A stretch of 17,585 nt of DNA from NCBI GenBank assembly GCA_964624765.1, contig CAZUZO010000072.1, positions 1 to 17,585 on the forward strand, written 5' to 3'. The DNA is from JAGTVB01 sp964624765 (GTDB taxonomy: Bacteria; Pseudomonadota; Gammaproteobacteria; HK1). Positions 1 to 6,557 of the stretch are shown here, piece by piece. Position 1 is the first letter of the stretch, and each line of letters begins with the position of its first letter. The translations under genes and the position numbers were made by a program. Below the pieces are notes generated by a model. That model saw nothing but the letters and a program-made list of their open reading frames with translations. It did not search any database and had not been told where the DNA came from.

Positions 1-138
1 CGTCCGCCTGGCTCTCGGGCCGCTCGCGACGGTTTTTTCACAACCTCTCAGCCTATACTTCAGTTTGATTGTTGAAGCGCTGCTATCGGTGCTGCTTGAC
101 ACCGGATGGCGTCTTTTCTCGGGACACAACAAGAGTTT

Positions 139-287
139 TAATAATAGGCTCTGTCTGCGTTAAGTGTGGGTGCGCAGTAACCCATTGTTTTCAAAAGCAC
201 TCGTGGAGCCGCTGCGCCGTGGATTTCAGCGATATTTCAGGGACTTAGCATTCTTTCAACGCTTAACGCAGACACAGCCTAATAATA
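139..287. mobile_element. 133-bp MITE-like element with 8-bp target duplication
   Basis: The element proper is 147-279. Its left end (147-166) reads GGCTCTGTCTGCGTTAAGTG. The reverse complement of its right end (260-279) reads GGCTGTGTCTGCGTTAAGCG, so 18 of 20 bases match as terminal inverted repeats. It is flanked by a perfect 8-bp direct repeat, TAATAATA, at 139-146 and 280-287, the footprint of transposition. The ~90-bp interior is too short for a transposase and no open frame stays inside it, so it is a non-autonomous element mobilised in trans. An 8-bp AT-rich duplication fits IS1595-type transposases, while the GGCTCTGT tip also recalls IS6-type ends. The family assignment is from memory and unproven. 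Confidence 0.75.
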
Positions 288-605
288 ACAGGAACATGGA
301 TGCACGGCATGGAGGGAGTCGCAGCAGGATGGCAGACGGGCGGTTGTGAGAGCAAGTAAACGCCTTTGCTATTGGGCATGTTGTGATTACCGATGAACAC
401 GTTGCGGTAACGGGATCTGCCTGGTCCAGCAATTAACAAAGTTGCGCTCTCACCGCTTACCTCAGGCGCCTGAGAGCAGCCGCGAGGAAAACATTTCTTC
501 CCGAACGCACTTGAAAAATGCTGCAACGCACCATATGTAGTACCTGGAGCATGTTGCGATGCAACATGCAGGTTCCAACCAAACCGACCAGGGAAAAAAA
601 GTACC
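288..605. other. Gene-free stretch upstream of the phasin gene
   Basis: No supported gene is present; the open frames here lack ribosome-binding sites and family resemblance. The distal part (about 511-605) carries the probable phasin promoter, palindrome and Shine-Dalgarno. The proximal part shows nothing recognisable. Confidence 0.5.
511..569 (+). promoter_or_regulatory. Probable phasin promoter with operator-like palindrome
   Basis: A perfect palindrome lies at 549-569: GCATGTTGC, spacer GAT, GCAACATGC (9-bp arms). Upstream, TTGAAA (511-516) and the weak hexamer TATGTA (534-539) are 17 bp apart and could be -35 and -10, which would put the palindrome at or just after the transcription start, a common repressor position. 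The core TTGC-N3-GCAA and the nearby TGCTGCAACGCA (519-530) recall the TGC-rich sites bound by PhaR-type repressors of phasin genes. The palindrome is certain; its role as an operator is inference. Confidence 0.4.
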
Positions 606-971
606 ATGATCACCGAAACATTATCTGCACTTACCGGCCCGACCAGGGGGATCCTGGATCCGGTTCAGCGGCTAAATCAAGAAACCGTAGCAACAGTCCA
701 GAGGCTTGCGGCACACCAGATCGATAGCCTGAAGACCTACTCGGACCTCGGGACGAGCCAACTGCAAATGGCTGCTGAAGTAAGAGATATGCAGAGCCTT
801 CAAGAGCTAATGTCCAAGCAAACGGACGTATTGCAGGCGCTCAGCAAGTGCCTGATATCCGATATCAGGGCGGTAATTGAGATAGGTGCTGACTTCGTTT
901 CGCACGCCAAGAAGATCGGGCTTGGGGTAACGCCAGTGCTGCCGGTGAAGGCCCAAGTGCAGACCTCCTGA
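606..971 (+). CDS. Phasin family protein (PHA granule-associated)
   Basis: This encodes a 121-residue, all-helical, Cys-poor protein with the phasin pattern. The N-terminal part contains an amphipathic segment of the type PVQRLNQETVATVQRLAAHQ. This is followed by LKTYSDLG and repeated heptad-like helices to about residue 100. Phasins coat polyhydroxyalkanoate granules and control their size and number. The ATG is preceded by AGGGA (590-594), 11 bases upstream. No pha genes adjoin it; it stands as a single-gene unit ending at a terminator at 1158-1195. The promoter region carries a 9-bp-arm palindrome that could be a PhaR-type operator. Small phasins are divergent, so a generic granule- or membrane-binding helical protein is the alternative. 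Confidence 0.8.
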   Translation: MITETLSALTGPTRGILDPVQRLNQETVATVQRLAAHQIDSLKTYSDLGTSQLQMAAEVRDMQSLQELMSKQTDVLQALSKCLISDIRAVIEIGADFVSHAKKIGLGVTPVLPVKAQVQTS

Positions 972-1279
972 AGTCGCGGATTATCGATGACCCCAAAATT
1001 GGGCACATCGTACGGAGTGGAGCGGCGTAGAGGCGCATCTAGGGCTCAGCTCAGGCCAAATCCTAGACAACGCTCTATGTCATTGATTCTCCGTTCTGAG
1101 ATCAGGAAGTCTGAAGTGAAGGCTGACTAGGGAATAGGTTGGTCCGTTCGATCGATCGCCACCATCCTGAAACGGGATGGTGGCTTCTTCTTTAGCCGTC
1201 CTGGGATTTTCATCCCGAGGGCGCAGTCATTCTCTGTCTTGGGGAGGCACTCGCGACTCGCGTGCCGACAGCAAGCAAC
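972..1279. other. Intergenic stretch between phasin and TusE-like genes
   Basis: No gene is supported. It holds a rho-independent terminator (1158-1195), a small hairpin GGGAT/ATCCC (1203-1216) and a 5-bp inverted repeat GGCAC/GTGCC (1246-1250 and 1262-1266) shortly before the next promoter. The 190 bases from the phasin stop to the terminator would be an unusually long 3' untranslated region and could host a 3'-derived small RNA, but nothing in the sequence proves this. Confidence 0.4.
1158..1195 (+). terminator. Rho-independent terminator downstream of phasin
   Basis: A perfect 10-bp stem, GCCACCATCC (1158-1167) with GGATGGTGGC (1175-1184), encloses a 7-base loop. It is followed by the pyrimidine-rich tract TTCTTCTTT. 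Confidence 0.8.
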
Positions 1280-1308
1280 TTGACAGGATAAATCGTATTT
1301 CTTTTAAT
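1280..1308 (+). promoter_or_regulatory. Sigma-70 promoter of the TusE-like gene
   Basis: TTGACA (1280-1285) is a perfect -35. After 17 bp comes TTTAAT (1303-1308), a 5/6 match to the -10 consensus. Transcription would start near 1315, giving a leader of about 70 bases to the ATG at 1386. It is the best promoter match noticed in the window and suggests high constitutive expression. Confidence 0.7.
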
Positions 1309-1341
1309 AGTTGACTGCCTGGCTAGGATATTATACCCATC

Positions 1342-1377
1342 TGAGCAATGATCGAAGCAATTGCTCAACTATTGGAG
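1342..1377 (+). promoter_or_regulatory. Leader hairpin abutting the Shine-Dalgarno
   Basis: An 8-bp perfect stem, TGAGCAAT (1342-1349) with ATTGCTCA (1360-1367), encloses a 10-base loop. It ends six bases before the Shine-Dalgarno GGAG (1374-1377), which sits 8 bases from the ATG at 1386. It could be a translational-control or mRNA-stability element, or a DNA operator. No T-run follows, so it is not a terminator. Confidence 0.4.
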
Positions 1378-1385
1378 ATGCAGCA

Positions 1386-1679
1386 ATGAACGTACCCGAA
1401 CGTGATGGAGACGGTTATCTCACCGATATGACGACATGGACGCCGGAGATCGGCCGAACCATGGCGCAGCAGGATGGTATTGATCTCGACGACGTCAAGT
1501 GGGGGCACATTCTGAAGGCACGCCAGTATTATGATGAGCACGCGGTTGTTCCCCCAATACGTAAGTTTGCCAAATATGCCGGTGAGAACCAGAAGGAGAT
1601 GTTCAAACTCTGGATGACGGGCCCTATGAAGCCGATTACCAAGTATGGCGGCTTGCCGAAGCCGACAGGCTGCGTCTGA
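1386..1679 (+). CDS. TusE/DsrC/DsvC family sulfur-relay protein
   Basis: This 97-residue protein has DsrC-fold signatures: an acidic N-terminus with GYL, then WTPEIGRTMAQQDGI, the helix-turn-helix-like VVPPIRKFAKYAGE, and the flexible C-terminal arm GLPKPTGCV. DsrC-fold proteins carry sulfur on the penultimate cysteine, either in dissimilatory sulfur metabolism or in tRNA 2-thiouridine synthesis. Here Cys96 is the only cysteine. The second cysteine of true DsrC, 11 residues upstream, is threonine (in the segment PITKYGG), so the TusE/single-Cys subtype is the better assignment. An upstream in-frame start at 1311 lies inside the promoter and leader and is rejected in favour of 1386, which has GGAG 8 bases before it. 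No dsr, tus or rhd genes are adjacent. Confidence 0.9.
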   Translation: MNVPERDGDGYLTDMTTWTPEIGRTMAQQDGIDLDDVKWGHILKARQYYDEHAVVPPIRKFAKYAGENQKEMFKLWMTGPMKPITKYGGLPKPTGCV

Positions 1680-1712
1680 TTAGATATGTTGTCCTTGTTG
1701 TGTCGGTCTTTC

Positions 1713-1739
1713 CCGTGGGGTAAGTTCTTTATCCCATGG
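1713..1739 (+). other. Hairpin downstream of the TusE-like gene
   Basis: CCGTGGGGTAA (1713-1723) pairs with TTATCCCATGG (1729-1739) over 11 positions with two G-U wobbles and a 5-base loop. No T-run follows, so if it ends the transcript it does so as a processing barrier rather than a classical terminator. Confidence 0.4.
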
Positions 1740-1877
1740 CGGTCAGGATGCTTGTGCCATCCATCAGTACGAAGCGTGAACTGATGGCAAGTCATGACAT
1801 ACTGTGAATTTCTCCTGAACGAGCCTACCTAAGGTATGTGTCCTTGGGACGGTTGGTTTGGGTGCAGTTAAATCATC

Positions 1878-1991
1878 TATAGTGCCGCTAATTGAGATCA
1901 GGGCAGCTGTCTAATTCCAAGATATTGATGTTCAATCACTAAAAGTAAGATAGCTATTCTCAATGTCCGGATCAGAATTAGCCGGACTATA
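1878..1991. repeat. 114-bp MITE-like repeat, copy 1
   Basis: The element begins TATAGTGCCGCTAATT and ends with a sequence whose reverse complement begins TATAGTCCGGCTAATT. Over 25 bp the two ends match at 20 positions as terminal inverted repeats. A second copy in the same orientation lies at 16714-16826; the outer ~25 bp of each end are nearly identical between copies while the interior has diverged. The TA-rich tips and absence of a longer duplication suggest a TA-targeting transposase (IS630/Tc1-like), which is inference. No transposase is encoded. Confidence 0.7.
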
Positions 1992-2408
1992 GACCGGATC
2001 AGCCTGCCTGCCCGCCCGGCCAGCCCGCAAGCGACCTAAACCACTTTCCTGGCCTGTGCTGGCAGGCGCCTGACGAAACGATGACCAAGGCCTGAAAACC
2101 GCCCAGCTGCTCGAAAGACGCGCACTCAACACCCCCTTCACGCCGTTGACGATGGCGTAGACACATTTCGGGTGCTTTTACCTCGTCTATCTGCTATTAT
2201 GGTCTCCGAGAGAGGAAAAACCGATCTCTGGATCGGTAGAAGGCGCTTGCCTAGTTCGACGAAATCCCACCGATTTCTCCCCGAGACTCGTGGCCCCCTG
2301 CCTCCCCGTGCCGACAACGGCATTTCGCTATCGAAGAAATTCTTGTGCTGGATGTTTTTCGATAGTGTCGATTAATCCATGCACGAAATTTCAGAGTAAC
2401 ATCGATAT
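1992..2408. other. Gene-free stretch and probable leader of the RRM gene
   Basis: No gene is supported. It contains copy 1 of the 17-nt motif (2071-2087), a -10-like TATTAT (2195-2200) with a poor -35, a 7-bp hairpin ACCGATC/GATCGGT with loop TCTG (2220-2237), and an 8-bp inverted repeat CTATCGAA/TTCGATAG (2328-2335 and 2358-2365). If transcription starts near 2207, the RNA-binding protein mRNA has a structured leader of about 200 bases. Confidence 0.4.
2071..2087 (+). repeat. Dispersed 17-nt motif, copy 1
   Basis: TGACGAAACGATGACCA recurs exactly at 4069-4085. The overlapping stretch CGAAACGATGACCAAGG (2074-2090) recurs exactly, inverted, at 3902-3918. All three copies are in gene-free DNA upstream of genes. 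Two TGAC half-units 11 bp apart would face the same side of the helix. Confidence 0.55.
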
Positions 2409-2681
2409 ATGAACATCTACATAGGCAACCTTCCATACAGTATCACCGACGCCGATCTGCGCGAGACCTTCTCCCGCTTCGGCGAGGTGTCTCGGGTCAA
2501 TTTGATCAGCGACAAGTTTAGCGGCGAATCCAAGGGCTTCGGCTTCGTGGAAATGGACGACAGTTTGCAAGCTAATGCGGCCATCAAGGCCCTCAATGGC
2601 ACCGACATGAAGGGACGCAACGTCACGGTCAATCAGGCCAAGCCGAAGACCGATCGTTCCTCGCACGCTGGGCGTTTCTAA
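2409..2681 (+). CDS. RRM-domain RNA-binding protein
   Basis: This 90-residue protein is essentially one RNA-recognition motif. RNP2 is IYIGNL (residues 3-8) and RNP1 is KGFGFVEM (42-49), including the aromatic residues that stack on RNA (Tyr4, Phe44, Phe46). After the fold comes a short basic tail, KPKTDRSSHAGRF. Stand-alone bacterial RRM proteins of this size occur in cyanobacteria and many proteobacteria, often cold-induced, and are thought to bind mRNA or act as chaperones. The start is set by RNP2 at the N-terminus; the Shine-Dalgarno is weak (AGAG at 2393-2396, 12 bases upstream). A long structured leader upstream and a strong terminator downstream make this a single-gene unit, compatible with cold-shock-like post-transcriptional control, which is not shown. 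Confidence 0.93.
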   Translation: MNIYIGNLPYSITDADLRETFSRFGEVSRVNLISDKFSGESKGFGFVEMDDSLQANAAIKALNGTDMKGRNVTVNQAKPKTDRSSHAGRF

Positions 2682-2742
2682 CACCCTGACGATCCCTACC
2701 GTCTGCTGGGTTCGCAACCTGGTGACGTGACTGGCGAAACGG

Positions 2743-2768
2743 AAGCCCGGCTTTGGCCGGGCTTTTCG
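2743..2768 (+). terminator. Rho-independent terminator of the RRM gene
   Basis: A perfect 9-bp stem, AAGCCCGGC (2743-2751) with GCCGGGCTT (2756-2764), encloses a TTTG tetraloop and runs into TTTT. It lies 62 bases after the stop codon. Confidence 0.9.
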
Positions 2769-3008
2769 TTGGTCGCCGGAATGCCTGGCCTTCGCTGGCA
2801 AATGTGAGCGTTCGCTGGTGCAACGCATGGGCCGCCCGTTTGCCCTGCGCATCGCAGGGATGGTGGACACCCTCTGTCCATTGAGCCTGACCCCTTCGCA
2901 TCATCATCATCATGCTCAATCCACCTGCCTCTTCAAGTGATGCAAACCGATCCACCCTGCCTTTGGCCATCTCGTTTCCCCATTGACGATGCGTATAATC
3001 CGAAGAGC

Positions 3009-3623
3009 ATGTACAAGGGCGAACGATTCAACAGCATCAGCCATCTCATCGGCGCGTCCCTCGCGCTGGCGGGCGGTGCTGTGCTCGTGACCTACGCCGT
3101 TCTGGAAGGCGATGCCAACAAGATCGTGAGCTACAGCGTCTACGGAGCCACGCTGTTCCTGCTGTACCTTGCGTCTACGCTCTATCACAGTGTGGTGGGT
3201 CCGGCCAAAAGGGTCTTCCGAGTGTTGGATCATCAGGCCATCTACCTTCTGATCGCTGGGACCTACACGCCATTTAGCATGGTGGCGCTCGAGGGCGCAT
3301 TGGGCTGGTGGATGTTTGGCACCATCTGGGGGCTCGCGGTCTTCGGTATCGTTTTGGACGCTCTGCCGCGCCGCGGACCCCGAGTGGTTCCACTGATCAT
3401 CTACTTGGTCATGGGCTGGCTCTGTGTGTTTGCTCTGGATCCGATAATCGCCGCGCTGCCGCCGCAGGGCTTTGGCTGGCTGCTAGCCGGTGGAATCTGC
3501 TACACCTCGGGCGTCGTCTTCTTTGTCCTCGACAAATGGTACCCATGGTGCCATGGGATCTGGCATCTGTTTGTCATCGCCGGCAGCGTCAGTCACTACT
3601 TCGCGATTCTGCTCCTGCACTAA
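3009..3623 (+). CDS. Hemolysin III / PAQR family membrane protein
   Basis: This integral membrane protein of 204 residues has about seven hydrophobic helices. The family's zinc-site residues are present: NSISHLIG near the N-terminus, STLYH (Ser56, His60) in the second helix, LDHQAIYLLIAGTYTP (Asp74), and HGIWH (His182, His186) in the last helix. The family is homologous to eukaryotic progestin/adiponectin receptors and bacterial YqfA. Many members are annotated hemolysin III but their bacterial role is mostly unsettled; a membrane-lipid hydrolase or ceramidase-like activity is possible. The open frame extends upstream to GTG 2937. ATG 3009 is preferred because MYKGERFN matches the usual family N-terminus and the upstream part (PPCLWPSRFP) does not. 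No operon partner adjoins it. Confidence 0.9.
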   Translation: MYKGERFNSISHLIGASLALAGGAVLVTYAVLEGDANKIVSYSVYGATLFLLYLASTLYHSVVGPAKRVFRVLDHQAIYLLIAGTYTPFSMVALEGALGWWMFGTIWGLAVFGIVLDALPRRGPRVVPLIIYLVMGWLCVFALDPIIAALPPQGFGWLLAGGICYTSGVVFFVLDKWYPWCHGIWHLFVIAGSVSHYFAILLLH

Positions 3624-3901
3624 TTCGACTCCACCCAACCTAACTCCACCCCAACCGGAAACCGTGATCATAGAGCCGTAACCTGACAGGCAGATATTAA
3701 ACCACGCTTAACACGGCTAAGATTCGCAGCCGGAGTTGCAGTCGTGTCCGGCAATCACTGCACCGCACTATATCTCGCTACCCGCGTGGCGACCTTGCCC
3801 AGAGCGAGCGCTACGGGCATATGGCGGCACGGGACGGACACGAATCAAGTCTTGCCAATCCCCGACAAGCTGCTTCAATACCTGGTGGTAGGGAAAGACG
3901 A

Positions 3902-3921
3902 CCTTGGTCATCGTTTCGGTC
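3902..3921 (-). repeat. Dispersed 17-nt motif, copy 3 (inverted)
   Basis: Read on the minus strand it is GACCGAAACGATGACCAAGG, identical to copy 1 over CGAAACGATGACCAAGG. With copy 2 it forms a 14-bp inverted repeat flanking 3904-4085. Confidence 0.55.
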
Positions 3922-4068
3922 CTTTAAGTATTCTCCGTCTCGCCGCGGTGGCAGCCGATCGCCTTGCTTTATGGGACGCCGTGAATACATTCTTGGAACC
4001 TTGAGTCAGGTATCCAGGCCGAATACACCCTTGTGTCACGGTTTTACCTTTTGTGGATGGGGATACTG

Positions 4069-4085
4069 TGACGAAACGATGACCA
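4069..4085 (+). repeat. Dispersed 17-nt motif, copy 2
   Basis: This is an exact match to TGACGAAACGATGACCA at 2071-2087. It ends 45 bp before the start codon of the LonH-like protease gene, so it falls in that gene's leader or promoter. Confidence 0.55.
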
Positions 4086-4130
4086 TGACCGGGCCGACAT
4101 ATTGAGCCAAGAGAGACCTACAAAAACACC

Positions 4131-6557
4131 ATGCAATTCTCTCAGCCTTTGGGCCCCGAGGCCCTGTATCGACATTGTGATGCGAGCGAGTTTTCCTTCG
4201 AAACCACTGCTGAGCTGGAGGACCTGACCCAGATCGTAGGCCAGGATAGGGCTGTGGAGGCGGTGGAGTTGGCCACTGCCATGGGCGTCGCCGGGTATAA
4301 CCTGTTTGTCCTCGGTGAGCCGGGGAGCGGACGCCACAGTTATATTCAACAGTTTCTGACGCAAAGGGCTGCCGCCCAGCCGGTGCCCTCTGACTGGTGC
4401 TACGTCAACAACTTTGCCCAGCCGCAGAAGCCGACCGCGTTGGAGTTACCGGCAGGGCGTGGTCGCAAGCTCGGCGAGGACATCGAAGGGCTCATCGAAG
4501 AAGCCCATACCGCCATTCCAGCCGCGTTCGAGAGCGAGGATTATCGCACCCGCCGGCAAGCCATCGAAGAGGAGTTCAAGGAGGCCCAGGGAAAGATCTT
4601 CGAGGAAATCCAAGAGCAAGGGAAGGCACATGGCATTGGAATTCTGCAGACCCCCACCGGCATTGCCTTCGCACCCCTCAAGGATGACGGCGAGGTGATG
4701 AGCCCGGACGCCTTTAACAAACTCTCCGAGGACGAGAAACAGCGCATTCAGAACCAGACCAAGGTCCTGCAACAAGCGCTGGAACGGGCGATGCAATCGA
4801 CGCCGCAGCGCGTGCGAAAGGTTCGAGAGGCGATCCGGGCGTTAGACCGCGAAGTGACGGTGTTCGCGGTGGGGGGGCTCATCGACGATTTGGTCCAAGC
4901 CTACCAGCAAGGGCCAAAGGTGGTGGCCTACCTCGAGAATCTGCGCCGCGACATCATCGACAACGTCGACATTTTCCGTAAGCCGTTCGGTGGGCCGTCC
5001 CAGGCGGAGGCTGAGCTGCCGGGGCAGCAGCCGAAGGAATCGCCGGCCCTGCGCCGCTACGGGGTGAATGTGGTGGTGGACCACGGCGATGCAGGAGGCG
5101 CGCCGGTGGTTTTTGAGCAACACCCCACCTATGCGTTTCTGATGGGACGCATCGAGCACATCGCTAAGCTCGGGGCCTTGCTGACCGATTTCAATCTTAT
5201 CCGAGGTGGAGCCTTGCACCGCGCCAACGGCGGCTATCTAGTCCTGGACGTGCGCAAGGTACTGATTCAGCCCTTTGCTTGGGAGGGTCTCAAGCAGGCG
5301 CTGAGCTCTGAGGAGCTTCGCATCGAATCCCTCGGCCAAGCCTACAGCTTGGTGAGCACGGTGTCGATCGAGCCCGAGCCGATCCCACTCAAGGTCAAGG
5401 TGGTCTTGATCGGTGAGCGGATGCTCTATTATCTGCTGCAGGCTTTGGACCCCGACTTTAACGATCTGTTTAAAGTGGCGGCGGACTTCGAGGATGAGAT
5501 GCCGCGCACCCCGGAAAACCATCATCGCCTCGCCCGTCTCTTGGCCACAGTGGCCAGAAGGGAATCGTTGAAGCACTTGGATCGCCACGCGGTGGCCCGC
5601 TTGCTGGAGGAAAGCGCGCGCCAAGCGGGGGATGCGGGAAAGCTCTCAGCGCAGGTCCGAGAGGTTATCGACATCTTGCGCGAGGCGGATTATTGGGGGA
5701 CCCAGCATGGCCACGGCCTGATTCAGGCGCACGACGTGCAGCGAGCCATCGACAGCCGAGATCGTCGCCGTAGTCGTTTGCGCGAACGGGTCCAAGAAGC
5801 GATCCTGCGTGATACCATTTTGATCGATACGGCGCGTGAGAAGGTGGGTCAGATCAATGGGCTGGCCGTGGCGCGGGTCGGTGATTTCATGTTTGGTCGG
5901 CCGAGCCGGATTACCGCGCGGCTAAGCCTCGGTAGCGGCAAGGTGGTCGACATCGAGCGGGAGGTCGAGCTCGGCGGTCCCATCCATTCGAAAGGAGTCC
6001 TCATTCTTTCCAGTTTTCTGGCTGCCCATTACGTCATCGACCGACCTTTATCGCTTTCGGCGAGCCTGGTATTCGAGCAGTCCTACAGCGGTTTGGAGGG
6101 CGACAGCGCCTCCTCGGCGGAGCTTTATGCTTTACTCTCGGCATTGGCCGAAGCGCCCATCAAGCAGGCATTGGCCGTCACCGGCTCGGTCAATCAATTC
6201 GGCGAAGTGCAGGCTATCGGCGGGGTGAATGAAAAGATCGAAGGCTTTTTCGACATTTGCAAAGCCCGTGGGCTAACCGGTGAACAGGGTGTTCTCATAC
6301 CGGCTTCCAATGTCAAGAACTTGATGCTGCGCCGAGAGGTCATCGACGCGGTCGCAGGAGGCCAGTTCCATGTTTATCCGGTACAGACCATTGCCCAGGG
6401 CATCGAGATCCTCACTGGCATCGAGGCGGGTGCGCGCGACGCCGACGGGGAGTTTCCCGCGGGCTCCATCAATTATCGAGTGAAGGCGCGGCTGATCGAT
6501 TTTGCAGACAAGCGCCGGGCCTTTGCAGCCGAATCGACCAAAGAGGAAACGTCTTGA
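4131..6557 (+). CDS. LonH/YcbZ-like ATP-dependent protease (AAA_32 + Lon protease domain)
   Basis: This is an 808-residue cytoplasmic AAA+ serine protease. Residues ~1-95 hold the ATPase start with P-loop GEPGSGRHS (62-70), in which the usual P-loop lysine is arginine (Arg68). An acidic, coiled-coil-prone insert spans ~140-280. The conserved block HRANGGYLVLDVRKVL (~363-378) follows, then a lid. The C-terminal proteolytic domain carries GDSAS (Ser659) and GGVNEKIEG (Lys702); the 43-residue Ser-Lys spacing equals that of E. coli Lon (679/722). The segment closely resembles the C-terminus of E. coli YcbZ, which is shorter (about 586 residues) and has a degenerate ATPase. The Shine-Dalgarno is weak (AGAGAG, ~15 bases upstream). 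The gene overlaps the next one by 4 bases. Substrates are unknown. Confidence 0.93.
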   Translation: MQFSQPLGPEALYRHCDASEFSFETTAELEDLTQIVGQDRAVEAVELATAMGVAGYNLFVLGEPGSGRHSYIQQFLTQRAAAQPVPSDWCYVNNFAQPQKPTALELPAGRGRKLGEDIEGLIEEAHTAIPAAFESEDYRTRRQAIEEEFKEAQGKIFEEIQEQGKAHGIGILQTPTGIAFAPLKDDGEVMSPDAFNKLSEDEKQRIQNQTKVLQQALERAMQSTPQRVRKVREAIRALDREVTVFAVGGLIDDLVQAYQQGPKVVAYLENLRRDIIDNVDIFRKPFGGPSQAEAELPGQQPKESPALRRYGVNVVVDHGDAGGAPVVFEQHPTYAFLMGRIEHIAKLGALLTDFNLIRGGALHRANGGYLVLDVRKVLIQPFAWEGLKQALSSEELRIESLGQAYSLVSTVSIEPEPIPLKVKVVLIGERMLYYLLQALDPDFNDLFKVAADFEDEMPRTPENHHRLARLLATVARRESLKHLDRHAVARLLEESARQAGDAGKLSAQVREVIDILREADYWGTQHGHGLIQAHDVQRAIDSRDRRRSRLRERVQEAILRDTILIDTAREKVGQINGLAVARVGDFMFGRPSRITARLSLGSGKVVDIEREVELGGPIHSKGVLILSSFLAAHYVIDRPLSLSASLVFEQSYSGLEGDSASSAELYALLSALAEAPIKQALAVTGSVNQFGEVQAIGGVNEKIEGFFDICKARGLTGEQGVLIPASNVKNLMLRREVIDAVAGGQFHVYPVQTIAQGIEILTGIEAGARDADGEFPAGSINYRVKARLIDFADKRRAFAAESTKEETS

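Larger units (their letters stand above)
3624..4130. other. 507-bp gene-free stretch with an inverted motif pair
   Basis: Small open frames at 3744-4004 and 3821-4105 show no family resemblance and no convincing ribosome-binding site. The main structure is a pair of inverted copies of the 17-nt motif (3902-3921 and 4069-4085) enclosing about 150 bp, immediately upstream of the protease gene. No convincing sigma-70 or heat-shock promoter was found by eye. Confidence 0.45.

Noticed and set aside
147..279. GTTAAGT and GCTTAAC read as an attC site
   Set aside because: The half-sites are in the wrong order for attC, and the perfect 8-bp flanking duplication explains the structure as a transposed element.
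1311..1385. Upstream extension of the TusE-like frame
   Set aside because: The start would lie right at the predicted transcription start and the added residues resemble no DsrC N-terminus; ATG 1386 has a well-spaced GGAG.
2880..2920. (CAT)5 run enclosed by ATTGAGC/GCTCAAT
   Set aside because: A short trinucleotide run in non-coding DNA with a 27-base loop is weak as a structure and has no clear role.
2994..2999. Perfect TATAAT just before the hemolysin III start
   Set aside because: It lies only 10 bp from the ATG and has no -35 at suitable spacing (TTGACG at 2983 is 5 bp away), so it is probably a chance match.
2937..3008. Upstream extension of the hemolysin III frame from GTG 2937
   Set aside because: The 24 added residues are Pro-rich and unlike the family's N-terminus; ATG 3009 gives a normal length.
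3744..4105. Two overlapping + strand open frames upstream of the protease
   Set aside because: They have no recognisable motif or good ribosome-binding site and a composition unlike the real genes; they run across the inverted 17-nt motifs.
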